DNA from: an uncultured Pelagibacteraceae bacterium
Lineage (GTDB): Bacteria; Pseudomonadota; Alphaproteobacteria; Pelagibacterales; Pelagibacteraceae
Assembly: GCA_902623215.1 (NCBI GenBank)
Contig: CACNSS010000001.1
Span: 55,001 to 119,000 of the forward strand
Direction: 5' to 3'
Length of the DNA: 64,000 nucleotides
In this document: one piece after another, positions 20,551-29,972 of the stretch
How positions within the stretch are numbered: the first letter of the stretch is position 1
Layout of the letters: each line of letters starts with the position of its first letter
Position numbers and translations under genes: made by a program
The notes under the pieces: model-generated
Seen by the model: only the letters and a program-made list of their open reading frames with translations
Databases searched by the model: none
What the model was told of the DNA's origin: nothing

Positions 20551-21284
20551 CAAGTTTTATATTCCATAATCTTTTTAATAGCCACAAAATCCTCTTTTGT
20601 GTCTATTCCAATTGAGTGTGATCTAGCAAGAGCAACATTTATTTTAATTTTGTTTTCTAAAGCTCTCAATTGTTCCAACTTATATTTAGCCTCATTAGGG
20701 GACTGTTTGTATGACACAAAATCTTTAAGGGTTCCTATTTCGTAACAATAAATACCTATATGATGATATGTGTTTAAATCTTTTTTTAAGGTTTTTCTTC
20801 TGAAATAAATTGCCTCTGGAAAATTTTTATGATTCAATTCTTCTTTTGTTTTTACTTTAACCACATTTTGGTTATCATAAAATTTTTTATCTATAATTTT
20901 TGAGGCTAAAGTTCCTATTTTAGAATTTGTATTTATCATAAGTTGATTTAAATTCCTTATATCATTAACATCTATTAAAGGCTCATCTCCTTGAAGATTC
21001 ATTACTAAATCAATATTTGAAATCTCAATTTTTTGTATGGCCTCATAAATTCTATCTGTTCCTGTATTATGTTTATTGCTAGTCAAAACTGCTTGACCAC
21101 CATTTTTTTTTACATCATCAACGATTTCTTGATTTTCAGTTGCGACTACTACATTCCCAATTTTTGCTTTTTCAGCCTTCTTAAATACGTGAGAAATGAT
21201 GGATAAACCATTAATTTTTAGAAGTGGTTTTCCAGGCAACCTGGTGGCACCTAGTCTTGATGGGATTATAATTAGTGTTTTCAT
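20550..21284 (-). CDS. kdsB: 3-deoxy-manno-octulosonate cytidylyltransferase
   Basis: Activates Kdo as CMP-Kdo for the lipopolysaccharide inner core. It has the N-terminal nucleotide-binding motif IPSRLGATRLPGKPL, the NLQGDEP metal/substrate motif and a HIGIYCYE segment. The length of 244 aa is normal. It is coupled to pheA by a TGATG overlap, an order seen in alphaproteobacteria. It complements kdsD (arabinose-5-phosphate isomerase) found further right. Confidence 0.95.
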   Translation of the reverse strand: MKTLIIIPSRLGATRLPGKPLLKINGLSIISHVFKKAEKAKIGNVVVATENQEIVDDVKKNGGQAVLTSNKHNTGTDRIYEAIQKIEISNIDLVMNLQGDEPLIDVNDIRNLNQLMINTNSKIGTLASKIIDKKFYDNQNVVKVKTKEELNHKNFPEAIYFRRKTLKKDLNTYHHIGIYCYEIGTLKDFVSYKQSPNEAKYKLEQLRALENKIKINVALARSHSIGIDTKEDFVAIKKIMEYKT

Positions 21285-21393
21285 GCGTCATTGTTATTTG
21301 TTAATACACTACAAGCAGAGGCAATAATATACATTAAATATATAAGCAATTTTTAATTTATAATGTTATACGTTCAAAATAAAATTTTATAAA

Positions 21394-21936
21394 ATGGATT
21401 CTTTTGAAATAAACAAAATAGTGGCTGCAATTTTACTTGTTGCCCTCCTTTTAATAGGTATTAGCAAACTATCTAGTGTGATTTTCTATGTTGAAAAACC
21501 CAAAACGCCGGGATACGCAGTTGATGTTGAACAGCCAGTTACTGCACAGTTAAAAACTGAGGGTGAAACCGTAGAGCAAAAAATAGATATCGCTGCTTTA
21601 ATGGCAATGGGAGATATCGCGACTGGAGAAAAAGTTTTCAAAAAATGTGCAGCTTGTCATTCAATCGTAAAAGGTGGAAAAAATAATATTGGGCCCGCAC
21701 TATACAATGTTGTTGGAAGAAAAATTGGTGCTGTAAATGACTATAAATATTCCAAAGCATTAGCTGGATATGGAAAGGAGTGGACATTTGAGGAGTTAAA
21801 TGGGTATTTGATCAAGCCTGCTAAATGGATTAAAGGAACCAAAATGGCATTTGCAGGATTAAGAAAAGAGAAAGATAGGGCTTCGGTGATTAAGTACTTG
21901 AATAAAAATTCAGACAACCCATTACCCTTACCTTAA
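21394..21936 (+). CDS. Membrane-anchored cytochrome c (CycM-like)
   Basis: A 180-aa class I cytochrome c with an N-terminal membrane anchor (about residues 9-32), a linker rich in Pro, Val and Glu, and one heme site CAACH at 85-89. The GPALYNVVGRKIG and GTKMAFAGL segments follow, the latter carrying the axial Met. It resembles alphaproteobacterial CycM (cytochrome c552), which carries electrons from the bc1 complex to the terminal oxidase at the membrane. It is divergent from kdsB and converges on argF with a 9-bp overlap. Having kdsB and pheA next door is usual for this gene. Confidence 0.92.
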   Translation: MDSFEINKIVAAILLVALLLIGISKLSSVIFYVEKPKTPGYAVDVEQPVTAQLKTEGETVEQKIDIAALMAMGDIATGEKVFKKCAACHSIVKGGKNNIGPALYNVVGRKIGAVNDYKYSKALAGYGKEWTFEELNGYLIKPAKWIKGTKMAFAGLRKEKDRASVIKYLNKNSDNPLPLP

Positions 21937-22857
21937 TTTTCCAAAACAATAAAGCAAGATAGATTTTTGCACATGTACTCTGTTAAGTGCCTGTATCCAA
22001 ACTTTTGATTGTTTACTAGAAAATATTTTTTCGTCAACTTCATTTCCCCTTGGTAAACAGTGGAGAAAAATACAATCTCTCTTTGCATATCCCATCAGTT
22101 TTTTATCAACCTTAAATCTTTTAAAACTTTTTAATTTTTTTGTTTTATTTACTTTGTCGTTGATAGATATAACTTTGTCAGAAAATAGAACATCTGCATT
22201 AAAAGTAGCCTTTTTAGGATCAGAATAAATATCGATTTTTTTATTACTTTTTTTTATGTAGTCCATAATGATTTTACCTGGCATATATTTTCTAGGACAA
22301 CCAATTTTTAATTTAAATGAAAATTTAATTGATGCTGCAATTAAAGAATTTAAAACATTATTACAGTCCCCTATCCATGCAATATTTAATTTGTGTATAG
22401 GTTTTTTCTTTATTTCTTCAACCGTAAAGATATCTGACAAAATCTGAGTTGGATGAGATGAAGGGCTTAACCCATTAATTACAGGAATTGATAAATGTTT
22501 TTTGAATTCTTCTAGTTTTTTATCACTATCCGTTCTCAACATAAAAGCGTTACCAAAATTAGATAATATCTTAGCAGTATCCTCTATACTTTCACCACCT
22601 TTAGACAAATGAAGCTCATTAGGTCTTAATGTCAAAGTGCTTCCACCAAGTTGTTTAATAGCAAGATAAAAACTTAGTCGTGTCCTTAAACTTGATTTCT
22701 CAAACATTTGAATTAATAATTTTCCTTTAAGAGGAGCATCTTTATCCACGTCAAGATAACTCAGTTTTCTTCTTAATTTTTTTCTTTTTTGTGCATCACT
22801 AACAATTTTTCTAAGATCTTTAGCAGAAATATCTTTTAAATTTATAAAATGTTTCAT
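21928..22857 (-). CDS. argF: Ornithine carbamoyltransferase
   Basis: Makes citrulline from ornithine and carbamoyl phosphate. The HCLPRG motif with the catalytic Cys is present, and so is the HPTQILSD motif. The carbamoyl-phosphate loop, normally STRTR, reads SLRTR here (FEKSSLRTRLSF); the Thr to Leu change at a phosphate-binding position is odd but may be lineage-wide. At 309 aa the length is normal. The gene follows argD with a 1-bp gap, the common alphaproteobacterial argD-argF pair. Confidence 0.92.
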   Translation of the reverse strand: MKHFINLKDISAKDLRKIVSDAQKRKKLRRKLSYLDVDKDAPLKGKLLIQMFEKSSLRTRLSFYLAIKQLGGSTLTLRPNELHLSKGGESIEDTAKILSNFGNAFMLRTDSDKKLEEFKKHLSIPVINGLSPSSHPTQILSDIFTVEEIKKKPIHKLNIAWIGDCNNVLNSLIAASIKFSFKLKIGCPRKYMPGKIIMDYIKKSNKKIDIYSDPKKATFNADVLFSDKVISINDKVNKTKKLKSFKRFKVDKKLMGYAKRDCIFLHCLPRGNEVDEKIFSSKQSKVWIQALNRVHVQKSILLYCFGKLR

Positions 22858-22858
22858 T

Positions 22859-24025
22859 TTAGCTCATTTTTGAACATACATAATCAATGATTTTTAATGC
22901 TTGATTGATTTCTGTTTTTTTGACATTTAGCGGGGGTAGAATACGAACAACATTTTCAGCCGCACGTATGGTTAGTAATCTATTATCCATCAATTTTTTA
23001 ATAAAGTTTGACTGATCTGTATAAAGCTGGATACCAATTAATAAACCTTTACCTCTTATCTCTTTAATAATCTTCGGATATTTTTTTTTTAAAAGATTTA
23101 AATTTATAAAAAAATATTTTGACAATTTTTTTACATTATTCAAAAATTTTTTACTTGAAACTATATCTATTACTGAATTTCCAACCGCCATTGCTAAAGG
23201 ATTCCCACCAAAAGTTGAGCCATGAGTACCTGGAGTCATTGCAGAAGCTACCTTTTTATTCATTAAAACTGCACCAATAGGAAATCCACCACCTATTCCT
23301 TTAGCGATAGGAACGATATCTGGTGCTATTTTTGAGCTTTCAAAAGCCAGAAAATCTGCTGATCTTGAAATTCCCGTTTGTACCTCATCCGCTATTAATA
23401 AAATCTTTTTTTTAGTACATAATTTTCTTAATCCTTTTAAACACCAATCAGGAATCACTTTAATTCCTCCTTCTCCCATAATTGGTTCGATCATTACAGC
23501 TGCAGTATTTTTTGTGATATTCTTTTTTAGAGATTTGTGATCTGCAAAAATAAAATGATCGAAACCTGGAACTTTAGGTCCAAAACCTTCTACCATTTTT
23601 TTTGATCCACTTGCAAAAATTGCTGCGATAGTTCTTCCATGGAAAGAATTTTTTACACACAAGATTCTGTTTTTATGAGGTTTTCCAATTGAATAAAAAT
23701 ATCTTCTAGCAACTTTAATAGATGCCTCAGTAGCCTCTGCACCACTATTTTGGAATATTACATAATCAGCAAAAGTTTTTTGACATAATTTTTTCGCTAA
23801 CTTTTCCCCCTCAGGAATTTTAAAGGCATTTGATATATGCCAAAGTTTTTTAGATTGATTTTGTATTGTTTTGACTAGTTTGGGATGTGCGTGACCCAAA
23901 CAATTTACAGCTATTCCTTGAACAAAATCTAAATATTTCACTCCTTTAGAAGTGTAGAGATAGCTTCCTTTACCCTTTGTAAAAGAAATTTTTTTCCTAT
24001 TATAATTTTTTGCCAAATAGCTCAT
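22859..24025 (-). CDS. argD: Acetylornithine aminotransferase
   Basis: PLP enzyme of class III that transaminates N-acetylglutamate semialdehyde, and possibly succinyl-aminoketopimelate in lysine synthesis. The PLP lysine lies in PIAKGIGGGFPIGA. The LIADEVQTGISR and HGSTFGGNPLA motifs are intact. The length of 388 aa is normal. It is first in the argD-argF operon, with a 169-bp upstream gap shared with the divergent gcrA. Confidence 0.95.
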   Translation of the reverse strand: MSYLAKNYNRKKISFTKGKGSYLYTSKGVKYLDFVQGIAVNCLGHAHPKLVKTIQNQSKKLWHISNAFKIPEGEKLAKKLCQKTFADYVIFQNSGAEATEASIKVARRYFYSIGKPHKNRILCVKNSFHGRTIAAIFASGSKKMVEGFGPKVPGFDHFIFADHKSLKKNITKNTAAVMIEPIMGEGGIKVIPDWCLKGLRKLCTKKKILLIADEVQTGISRSADFLAFESSKIAPDIVPIAKGIGGGFPIGAVLMNKKVASAMTPGTHGSTFGGNPLAMAVGNSVIDIVSSKKFLNNVKKLSKYFFINLNLLKKKYPKIIKEIRGKGLLIGIQLYTDQSNFIKKLMDNRLLTIRAAENVVRILPPLNVKKTEINQALKIIDYVCSKMS

Positions 24026-24194
24026 TTCAATATTGTTCTATAAACAAAAAAATTAAATACAAGTTGGGATTGAATATCATAATAAATAATTCAATTTAAT
24101 TAATGTTGATAACTGTAAATAATATATTGTTTATTTCTATATTTTATCAGTATATTGTGTTTATATATTTTCTAAATACATTATATAGTTAGTT

Positions 24195-24689
24195 ATGAGC
24201 TGGACCGAAGAAAAAGTCAATAAATTGAAAGAGCTTTGGGGAAAAGGAAACACAGCGAGCCAAATAGCTGAAATAATAGGTGGCATTTCTCGAAATGCTG
24301 TAATTGGAAAAGCTCATAGACTTAATCTTTCTGCTAAAATAAAGACTAGAACAGCATCATCAAAGGAGACCTATAATGCTGCGACAGAGAGAAAAGATAA
24401 TAAGATTCAGAGAGGACGAAGAAGCAAATTCAAATCGTTAATTATTGAGAAAGATTTTGAGCCTGAAAATCCAAAACAATTAGAGGAACTTGATGAAAAT
24501 TCTTGTAAGTGGCCAATTGGTCATCCGAATGAAAAAAGTTTTTATTTTTGTGGAAGAACTTCACTAAAAGATTTTTCATATTGCAAACTTCATTTACTTT
24601 ACGCTTATCAACCTAAAGGCAAAAAAGAGGACGTGGTCAATAAAGAGGAAATGTCAGAATTTTTCGGAAAGAAAATTAAATCTGCCTAA
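24195..24689 (+). CDS. gcrA: GcrA cell cycle regulator
   Basis: A sigma70-associated regulator specific to alphaproteobacteria; in Caulobacter it activates promoters carrying methylated GANTC. The N-terminal helix-turn-helix begins SWTEEKVNKLKELWGKG and includes the GGISRNAVIGKAHRL motif. The C-terminal part has CKWPIGHP and YCKLH, the domain that contacts sigma70 region 2. At 164 aa it is normal. The spacer 24026-24194, shared with argD, is AT-rich and probably holds both promoters. No CcrM methylase gene is in this window. Confidence 0.94.
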   Translation: MSWTEEKVNKLKELWGKGNTASQIAEIIGGISRNAVIGKAHRLNLSAKIKTRTASSKETYNAATERKDNKIQRGRRSKFKSLIIEKDFEPENPKQLEELDENSCKWPIGHPNEKSFYFCGRTSLKDFSYCKLHLLYAYQPKGKKEDVVNKEEMSEFFGKKIKSA

Positions 24690-24701
24690 AAAAGTTTCAG
24701 T

Positions 24702-25652
24702 CTAAATTCTCTTTTTTCTAGAATACTCACCTCCTTCTGTCCACATATAAGAGTATTTTTTAACCTCCTCACCGAAAATTTTTTTTGCAGGTAAACCAAT
24801 ATCAAAATTTGTTTTATATTTACCTGATACAATATTGTTATATTTAAGCAGCATTAACTGATCAACTGTCAATAAAGGATTTGGTAACAGTTGAAAAAAT
24901 TTCGCAGTTAGCAAAGCTAATTGATTCGGGAACGGAAGCAAGAGCCTTTTTTTATTAATCAATTCTTGTAAAGTAACTAAAATTTCTTTAAATGAAAGTA
25001 TCTGAGGACCAACGCATTCAATAATATTTGAATTCACTTTTTTTGAGATTGCAAAATTGATTACATCAGTCAAATCTGAACAATGAATAGGAGTAAATTT
25101 TGTTTCACCATTATAATAAAGTGGGAAAACTGGTAACCTGCTTAGTAATGTCATTAAATTACAACTAAAATTATCAGATGATGAATAAACTATTGAGGGC
25201 CTTAACACTGTTGTATGTGGAAATATCTTTAAAATGTTTTGTTCTCCTTCTAATTTACTTTTAGCATAAATAGAGTCGACTGCATCATTGATTCCCAGTG
25301 CAGAAACGTGAATAAATTTTTTTAACTTGTATTCTTTACAAAGTTTTGCGAGTAGGGTTGGAAAAACAGTATGAATATTCTTAAAAGAATTACCATTTTT
25401 TTTTTCAAATAAAATACCAATTAAATTTATACAAATGTCTGTATTTTCAAAAAGTTTTCTTACTTTATCTTCTTCAAAAATACTACACTCCTTTATTTGA
25501 ATGTAGCCAGCGTTACCCTGGGTTTTTATTAAATGACCTTTTTGGTGTATATTTCTAGTTACTACAGTTACAGTATAGTTATTTTTTGTTAACTTCCTTA
25601 CGAGATGAGTGCCAATCTGCCCTGTACCTCCCCATATCAAAATTTTTTTCAT
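24702..25652 (-). CDS. NAD(P)-binding, complex I NDUFA9-like protein
   Basis: An atypical short-chain dehydrogenase related to the 39-kDa accessory subunit of NADH:ubiquinone oxidoreductase. The Rossmann nucleotide loop is at the N-terminus (ILIWGGTGQIGTHLVRKL), followed by ISALG-like and YAKSKLEGE segments. I set the start at the ATG at 25652, because the upstream 23 residues are low-complexity Tyr/Ile from an AT-rich promoter. It has about 316 aa. Possible roles are complex I stability or NAD(P)H binding; catalytic activity is not shown. It converges on gcrA. Confidence 0.85.
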   Translation of the reverse strand: MKKILIWGGTGQIGTHLVRKLTKNNYTVTVVTRNIHQKGHLIKTQGNAGYIQIKECSIFEEDKVRKLFENTDICINLIGILFEKKNGNSFKNIHTVFPTLLAKLCKEYKLKKFIHVSALGINDAVDSIYAKSKLEGEQNILKIFPHTTVLRPSIVYSSSDNFSCNLMTLLSRLPVFPLYYNGETKFTPIHCSDLTDVINFAISKKVNSNIIECVGPQILSFKEILVTLQELINKKRLLLPFPNQLALLTAKFFQLLPNPLLTVDQLMLLKYNNIVSGKYKTNFDIGLPAKKIFGEEVKKYSYMWTEGGEYSRKKRI

Positions 25653-25707
25653 AATAGTAATCAAAAAATAGACATTATTATTTAGTCTTATATATATATA
25701 AATATAT

Positions 25708-26325
25708 ATGAGTAATATCAAAGTCTTTGAAAATGATTTACCTGAAGATTTAGATTTATCAAATGAAAAATTAATCGGTCTAGATAATGAAGCATTAGGT
25801 TTAGTTCTTGGTAGAGACCCCCTGACACTAGTTCAATTAGGGCTTGAGTCAAAAAATTTTTACTTGATCAAACTTAATAGAGAAACATATCACGCACCTA
25901 ATCTAGTAAGAGCTTTATCTAATATAAATACTCAATTTATAATGCATTATGCTAGACAGGATCTTTTATGGTTAAAATATCATTTAAAGGTCCAACCAAA
26001 AAATATCTTTTGTACAAAAGTTGCATCGAAAATAGCAAGAACGGCGAGCTCGTACCATGGTTACAAAGACCTAGTAAAAGAGTTTTGTGGAAAAGATATC
26101 TCTAAAAAAGAGCAACAAAGTGACTGGGGTGATCCAAATCTTTCTGAAAAACAAATTAAATATGCTGCATCAGATACGGAACATCTCTTTGAAATAAGAA
26201 ATAAGTTGATTAAAATGCTAGAAAGAGAGAAAAGAATAGATCTTTTTAAAAAATCTATGAAAGTAATACCTGTGTTAGTTGATTTAGAAATAGCTGGTTA
26301 TAAATTATCAACTTTTGAACACTAA
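25708..26325 (+). CDS. rnd: RNase D-like 3'-5' exonuclease
   Basis: A DEDD-family exonuclease domain with no HRDC repeats, 205 aa against about 380 for full RNase D. The expected acidic residues appear in LDNEALGLV (exo I), HYARQDLLWLK (exo II) and YAASDTEHLFEI (exo III, DEDDy type). It probably trims tRNA or other small RNAs. It is the first gene of the rightward rnd-kdsD-lptC-lptB run, an order typical of alphaproteobacteria. Confidence 0.9.
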   Translation: MSNIKVFENDLPEDLDLSNEKLIGLDNEALGLVLGRDPLTLVQLGLESKNFYLIKLNRETYHAPNLVRALSNINTQFIMHYARQDLLWLKYHLKVQPKNIFCTKVASKIARTASSYHGYKDLVKEFCGKDISKKEQQSDWGDPNLSEKQIKYAASDTEHLFEIRNKLIKMLEREKRIDLFKKSMKVIPVLVDLEIAGYKLSTFEH

Positions 26326-26327
26326 TA

Positions 26328-27293
26328 ATGAAAAAAAATTATATCAAATTTGCTAAAGATGTAATTAATTTAGAAATTGCTGGATTAATCAAATTAAAGA
26401 AAAGTTTAAATAGCTCGTTTAACAAGGCAGTAAATGAAATTGCTAAATGTAATTCTAAAATTATTCTTTGTGGTGTTGGAAAAAGTGGATTAATAGCAAG
26501 TAAAATTGCAGCAACCTTTTCATCAATTGGAACACCCTCTTTTTTTTTATCTGCAAGCAATTCATCTCACGGAGATCTTGGAAGTATTACTAAAAAAGAT
26601 ATTTTAATTTTGATTAGTTACTCTGGTGAAACAAATGAACTAAAAAATATAATACAGTATGCCAATAGAAATAAAATTTTGTTAATTGGAATTGTATCAA
26701 AAAAGGACTCAACTCTATACAAAGCCTCAGATATTAAATTATTAACACCTCAAGTTAAAGAATCAGGAGGAATAATTCCTACTTCAAGCACTACAGTTCA
26801 ATTAGCTCTAGGTGATGCATTAGCAATTTCGTTAATGAAACAAAAAAAATTTAATAAATTTGATTTCAAAAAATTGCATCCAGCAGGATCATTGGGGGCA
26901 AAGTTGAAAACTGTTGAAGATATAATGCTAACTGGAAAAAAAATACCTTTTGTAAATGAAAATTTAAAAATGAAAAATGCTTTAAAGATATTAAGTGACA
27001 AAAAACTTGGTGTTTTGATTGTTCTTAATGATAAAAAAAAAACTACTGGAATTATTACCGATGGCCAAATAAGACGGTTTAATCAGAAAAACCGTAATTT
27101 ACTATCTACGCGGGTTAATGAAGTAATGACTAAAAATCCAATAACTATTGAAAAAGGTGCCTTGGCTGCAAAGGCTTTATCCTTAATGAATAATAAAAAG
27201 ATAACATCTTTATGCGTCTTTGACAAAAAAGATAAAAAAAAAACAATTGGAGTTCTTCACGTTCACACAATACTGCAATCAAATATATATTAA
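26328..27293 (+). CDS. kdsD: Arabinose-5-phosphate isomerase
   Basis: Isomerises ribulose 5-phosphate to arabinose 5-phosphate, the first step to Kdo. The N-terminal SIS domain has the sugar-phosphate motif CGVGKSGLIASKIAATFSS, SSHGDLG and SYSGETNE. Two CBS domains follow (about 205-320). The length of 321 aa is standard. Tight spacing of 2 bp or less to rnd and lptC implies one operon devoted to lipopolysaccharide. Confidence 0.95.
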   Translation: MKKNYIKFAKDVINLEIAGLIKLKKSLNSSFNKAVNEIAKCNSKIILCGVGKSGLIASKIAATFSSIGTPSFFLSASNSSHGDLGSITKKDILILISYSGETNELKNIIQYANRNKILLIGIVSKKDSTLYKASDIKLLTPQVKESGGIIPTSSTTVQLALGDALAISLMKQKKFNKFDFKKLHPAGSLGAKLKTVEDIMLTGKKIPFVNENLKMKNALKILSDKKLGVLIVLNDKKKTTGIITDGQIRRFNQKNRNLLSTRVNEVMTKNPITIEKGALAAKALSLMNNKKITSLCVFDKKDKKKTIGVLHVHTILQSNIY

Positions 27294-27884
27294 ATGACTA
27301 AAAGTTTAATGATTAAAGTTTTAATAGGGCTTTTTATAATATCCGTTATATTTTCTTTTTATTTAAAATTAGCAAAAAAAGAGGAAAAGGTGACTCTTTC
27401 TGAGCAGTCAGTTGTTGAGGATTCAGTCACAACCACAAATATTATAAACGATGTGAATTATTCATCAAAAGATGCTAAGGGGAATGAATATATTTTATAT
27501 GCATCTCAAGGACAGGTAGATATAAATAATAGCAAGATAATATTTCTTACTAATGTAGAAGCTAATATATATATGGTTGATGGACAAACAATTAAAATAA
27601 AATCGAACTACGGAAAATATAATATTGATAACAATGATACTATTTTTTCAAAAAATGTATTTATCAACTATAGATCTGACGAAATCAATAGTGATTACGT
27701 TGATTTTTCTTTGATTAGAAATTCGTTGATAATTTCAAAAAATGTTGTTTATTCAAATCAAAAAAACACTCTAAAAGCTGATGTTGTTGAAATTGATATA
27801 ATATCTAAAAATACTAAGATATTTATGCATGATGAAAAAAAAAAAGTTAAGATAAAATCAATAAATATTTATGGCGATAATTAA
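27294..27884 (+). CDS. lptC: LPS export system protein LptC
   Basis: A bitopic inner-membrane protein that receives LPS from LptBFG and passes it to LptA. The N-terminal membrane segment is at residues 8-25, followed by a beta-rich OstA/LptC-like domain with DAKGNEYILYASQG and similar strand repeats. At 196 aa it is normal for LptC. It overlaps lptB by 14 bp. The usual lptA gene between lptC and lptB is missing. The assignment rests on position, membrane topology and the beta-jellyroll pattern. Confidence 0.85.
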   Translation: MTKSLMIKVLIGLFIISVIFSFYLKLAKKEEKVTLSEQSVVEDSVTTTNIINDVNYSSKDAKGNEYILYASQGQVDINNSKIIFLTNVEANIYMVDGQTIKIKSNYGKYNIDNNDTIFSKNVFINYRSDEINSDYVDFSLIRNSLIISKNVVYSNQKNTLKADVVEIDIISKNTKIFMHDEKKKVKIKSINIYGDN

Positions 27885-28647
27885 AAAATTCCGAATTAAA
27901 TCATTTAAAAATGTAAACACAATAATCGAATTTAAGAATGTTTCATTAGCATATGGAAATAGACTTATTCTAGATAATATAAGCTTCGGAATAAATGAAG
28001 GGCAGATTTTTGGGATGTTGGGGCCTAATGGAGTTGGTAAATCAACTATCTTTAATCTTATAACAGGATTAATCAAACCAAAATATGGCAAGATATTAAT
28101 TAATGGACATGATGCCACAAACTTTCCAATTTACTTAAGAGCAAAGAAATTCAAAGTTGGGTATGTTCCACAATATGGTGGTTATTTCAATGATTTATCA
28201 TTAAATGATAATTTGAAAGCAATAAGTGAAATTGTAATTAAAGAGAAAAATTTGAGATCTGAAAGAATAAATTATGTTATTTCAAAATTTGAATTAGATA
28301 ATTTAAAAGAAATAAGAGCTAAACATCTTTCAGGTGGCCAAAAAAGAAAATTAGTTCTAGCATTAGCTTTGTTAAGTGAACCAAGAGTTTTACTTTTAGA
28401 CGAACCATTCGCTGCTCTTGACGTTCTTACTATCAAAATGCTACAGGAAATAATTGTAAGTTTACAACAAGAAAATCGTATTTCGATTTGTATTTGTGAC
28501 CATCAAGCTAGAGATCTTCTTGCGTGTGTTGACGTGGCGATGATCTTAAGTAACTGCAAAATTATAGCACAAGATACGCCTTCAAACTTAGTAAAAAATA
28601 TAAATGCTCAAAATGCGTATTTTGGAGATAGTTTTAAAATAAACTAG
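27871..28647 (+). CDS. lptB: LPS export ABC transporter ATPase LptB
   Basis: Cytoplasmic ATPase that powers LPS extraction by LptFG. Walker A is GPNGVGKST, the Q-loop is in VGYVPQYGG, the signature is LSGGQKRK, Walker B is VLLLDEPFAALD and the switch His is in CICDHQARDLL. The length of 258 aa includes a basic N-terminal extension of about 20 residues caused by the overlap with lptC; a shorter start cannot be excluded. The gene follows lptC directly and precedes aroA by 5 bp. Confidence 0.93.
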   Translation: MAIIKKFRIKSFKNVNTIIEFKNVSLAYGNRLILDNISFGINEGQIFGMLGPNGVGKSTIFNLITGLIKPKYGKILINGHDATNFPIYLRAKKFKVGYVPQYGGYFNDLSLNDNLKAISEIVIKEKNLRSERINYVISKFELDNLKEIRAKHLSGGQKRKLVLALALLSEPRVLLLDEPFAALDVLTIKMLQEIIVSLQQENRISICICDHQARDLLACVDVAMILSNCKIIAQDTPSNLVKNINAQNAYFGDSFKIN

Positions 28648-28652
28648 TCAAA

Positions 28653-29972
28653 ATGGCTAACGAAATAATAATAAAAAAAAAAATTAATAATTTCAGTAAA
28701 AAAATTTTTGTTAGTGGTGATAAAAGCATTAGTATTAGATGGGTCTTATTTGCATCAATAGCTTCTGGTGTCTCTAAAGCAAAAAATTTATTAGTATCTG
28801 AGGATGTCTTGGCAGCAATTGAAATTATCAAAAAATTTGGGATAAAAGTTATTAAAAAAAAAAATTTTTTTATTATTTTTGGAAAAGGTATTGATGGTTA
28901 TAATTACAAAAAGAACATTGTTATAAATGCAAAGAACTCAGCGACCTTAGGAAGATTGATCCTAGGATTACTAATTAATTCAACTAAAACTATTAAATTA
29001 ATTGGAGATAAAAGTTTATCAAAAAGAGATTTTAAAAGAGTCGCATCTCCCCTATCTAAATTTGGGGCAAAGTTTAAATTAAAAAATAATTATCGTTTGC
29101 CACTAACAATTAAGGGATCAAAAAACCTTAATCCGATTAAGTATAATGAGACAAGAGGTTCTGCTCAGTGTAAGAGTTCAGTAATACTTGGAGCATTAAG
29201 AGCTAATGGCACTACTTATATAAAAGCAAAAAAAAGTCGTGATCATACAGAAAAAATAATGGAAGATCTGAATTTACCAATTAAAGTTATAAAAAAAAAA
29301 AATTACGATCAGATCAAAATAAAAAAGATAAAAAAAATAAGAAATCTCAATTACAATATTCCCTCTGATATAAGTTCAAGTGCTTTTTTTATTGTGCTTA
29401 CAGCTCTATCTAAAAAGTCTGAACTAGTTATTAAAAATGTAAATATAAATCCTTCAAGAATTGGCATTATTATCATCCTTAAAAAAATGGGGGTTAAAAT
29501 ATATTATCAAAATAAAAGAATTTATAAAGGTGAGGAAATTGCAGATATCAAAATTAAAAGTTCCCGATTTATAAAACCAATTAATTGCCCATCTAAATTA
29601 AATACAAGTGCTATAGATGAATTTTTAGTTATTTTTTTAGTAGCTGCTAGAGCTAATGGAATTTCTTATTTCAAAGGGTTAGCTGAATTAAACAAAAAAG
29701 AAAGTCCAAGACTTAAATGGGGTTCAATCATATTGAATAAAATGGGTATAAAAAATATAATAAATAAGGATTCTATAAAAATTTTTGGCAATCCAGATTT
29801 AGAAATTAGAAAGAAAATCGTTATCAAAAATTATTTAAAAGACCACAGAGTATTCATGACAAGTGTAATAGCAGCACTTTCATTTGGGGGCTCGTGGACT
29901 ATTCATGATAGTCAATCCATCAAAACTTCCTTTCCAAATTTTTTAAAGATTATTAACAATTTAAAAAAATAA
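28653..29972 (+). CDS. aroA: 3-phosphoshikimate 1-carboxyvinyltransferase
   Basis: EPSP synthase of the shikimate pathway, feeding Trp and Phe synthesis. Recognisable motifs are SGDKSISIR, GSAQCKSS, SRDHTE and SDISSSAFF. Several usual motif residues differ: GNSGT reads KNSAT, and the catalytic KESDR region reads KESPR, although the preceding DEF is kept. I believe these changes recur in SAR11 AroA proteins but could not check. The length of 439 aa is normal. It overlaps cmk by 1 bp. Confidence 0.92.
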   Translation: MANEIIIKKKINNFSKKIFVSGDKSISIRWVLFASIASGVSKAKNLLVSEDVLAAIEIIKKFGIKVIKKKNFFIIFGKGIDGYNYKKNIVINAKNSATLGRLILGLLINSTKTIKLIGDKSLSKRDFKRVASPLSKFGAKFKLKNNYRLPLTIKGSKNLNPIKYNETRGSAQCKSSVILGALRANGTTYIKAKKSRDHTEKIMEDLNLPIKVIKKKNYDQIKIKKIKKIRNLNYNIPSDISSSAFFIVLTALSKKSELVIKNVNINPSRIGIIIILKKMGVKIYYQNKRIYKGEEIADIKIKSSRFIKPINCPSKLNTSAIDEFLVIFLVAARANGISYFKGLAELNKKESPRLKWGSIILNKMGIKNIINKDSIKIFGNPDLEIRKKIVIKNYLKDHRVFMTSVIAALSFGGSWTIHDSQSIKTSFPNFLKIINNLKK

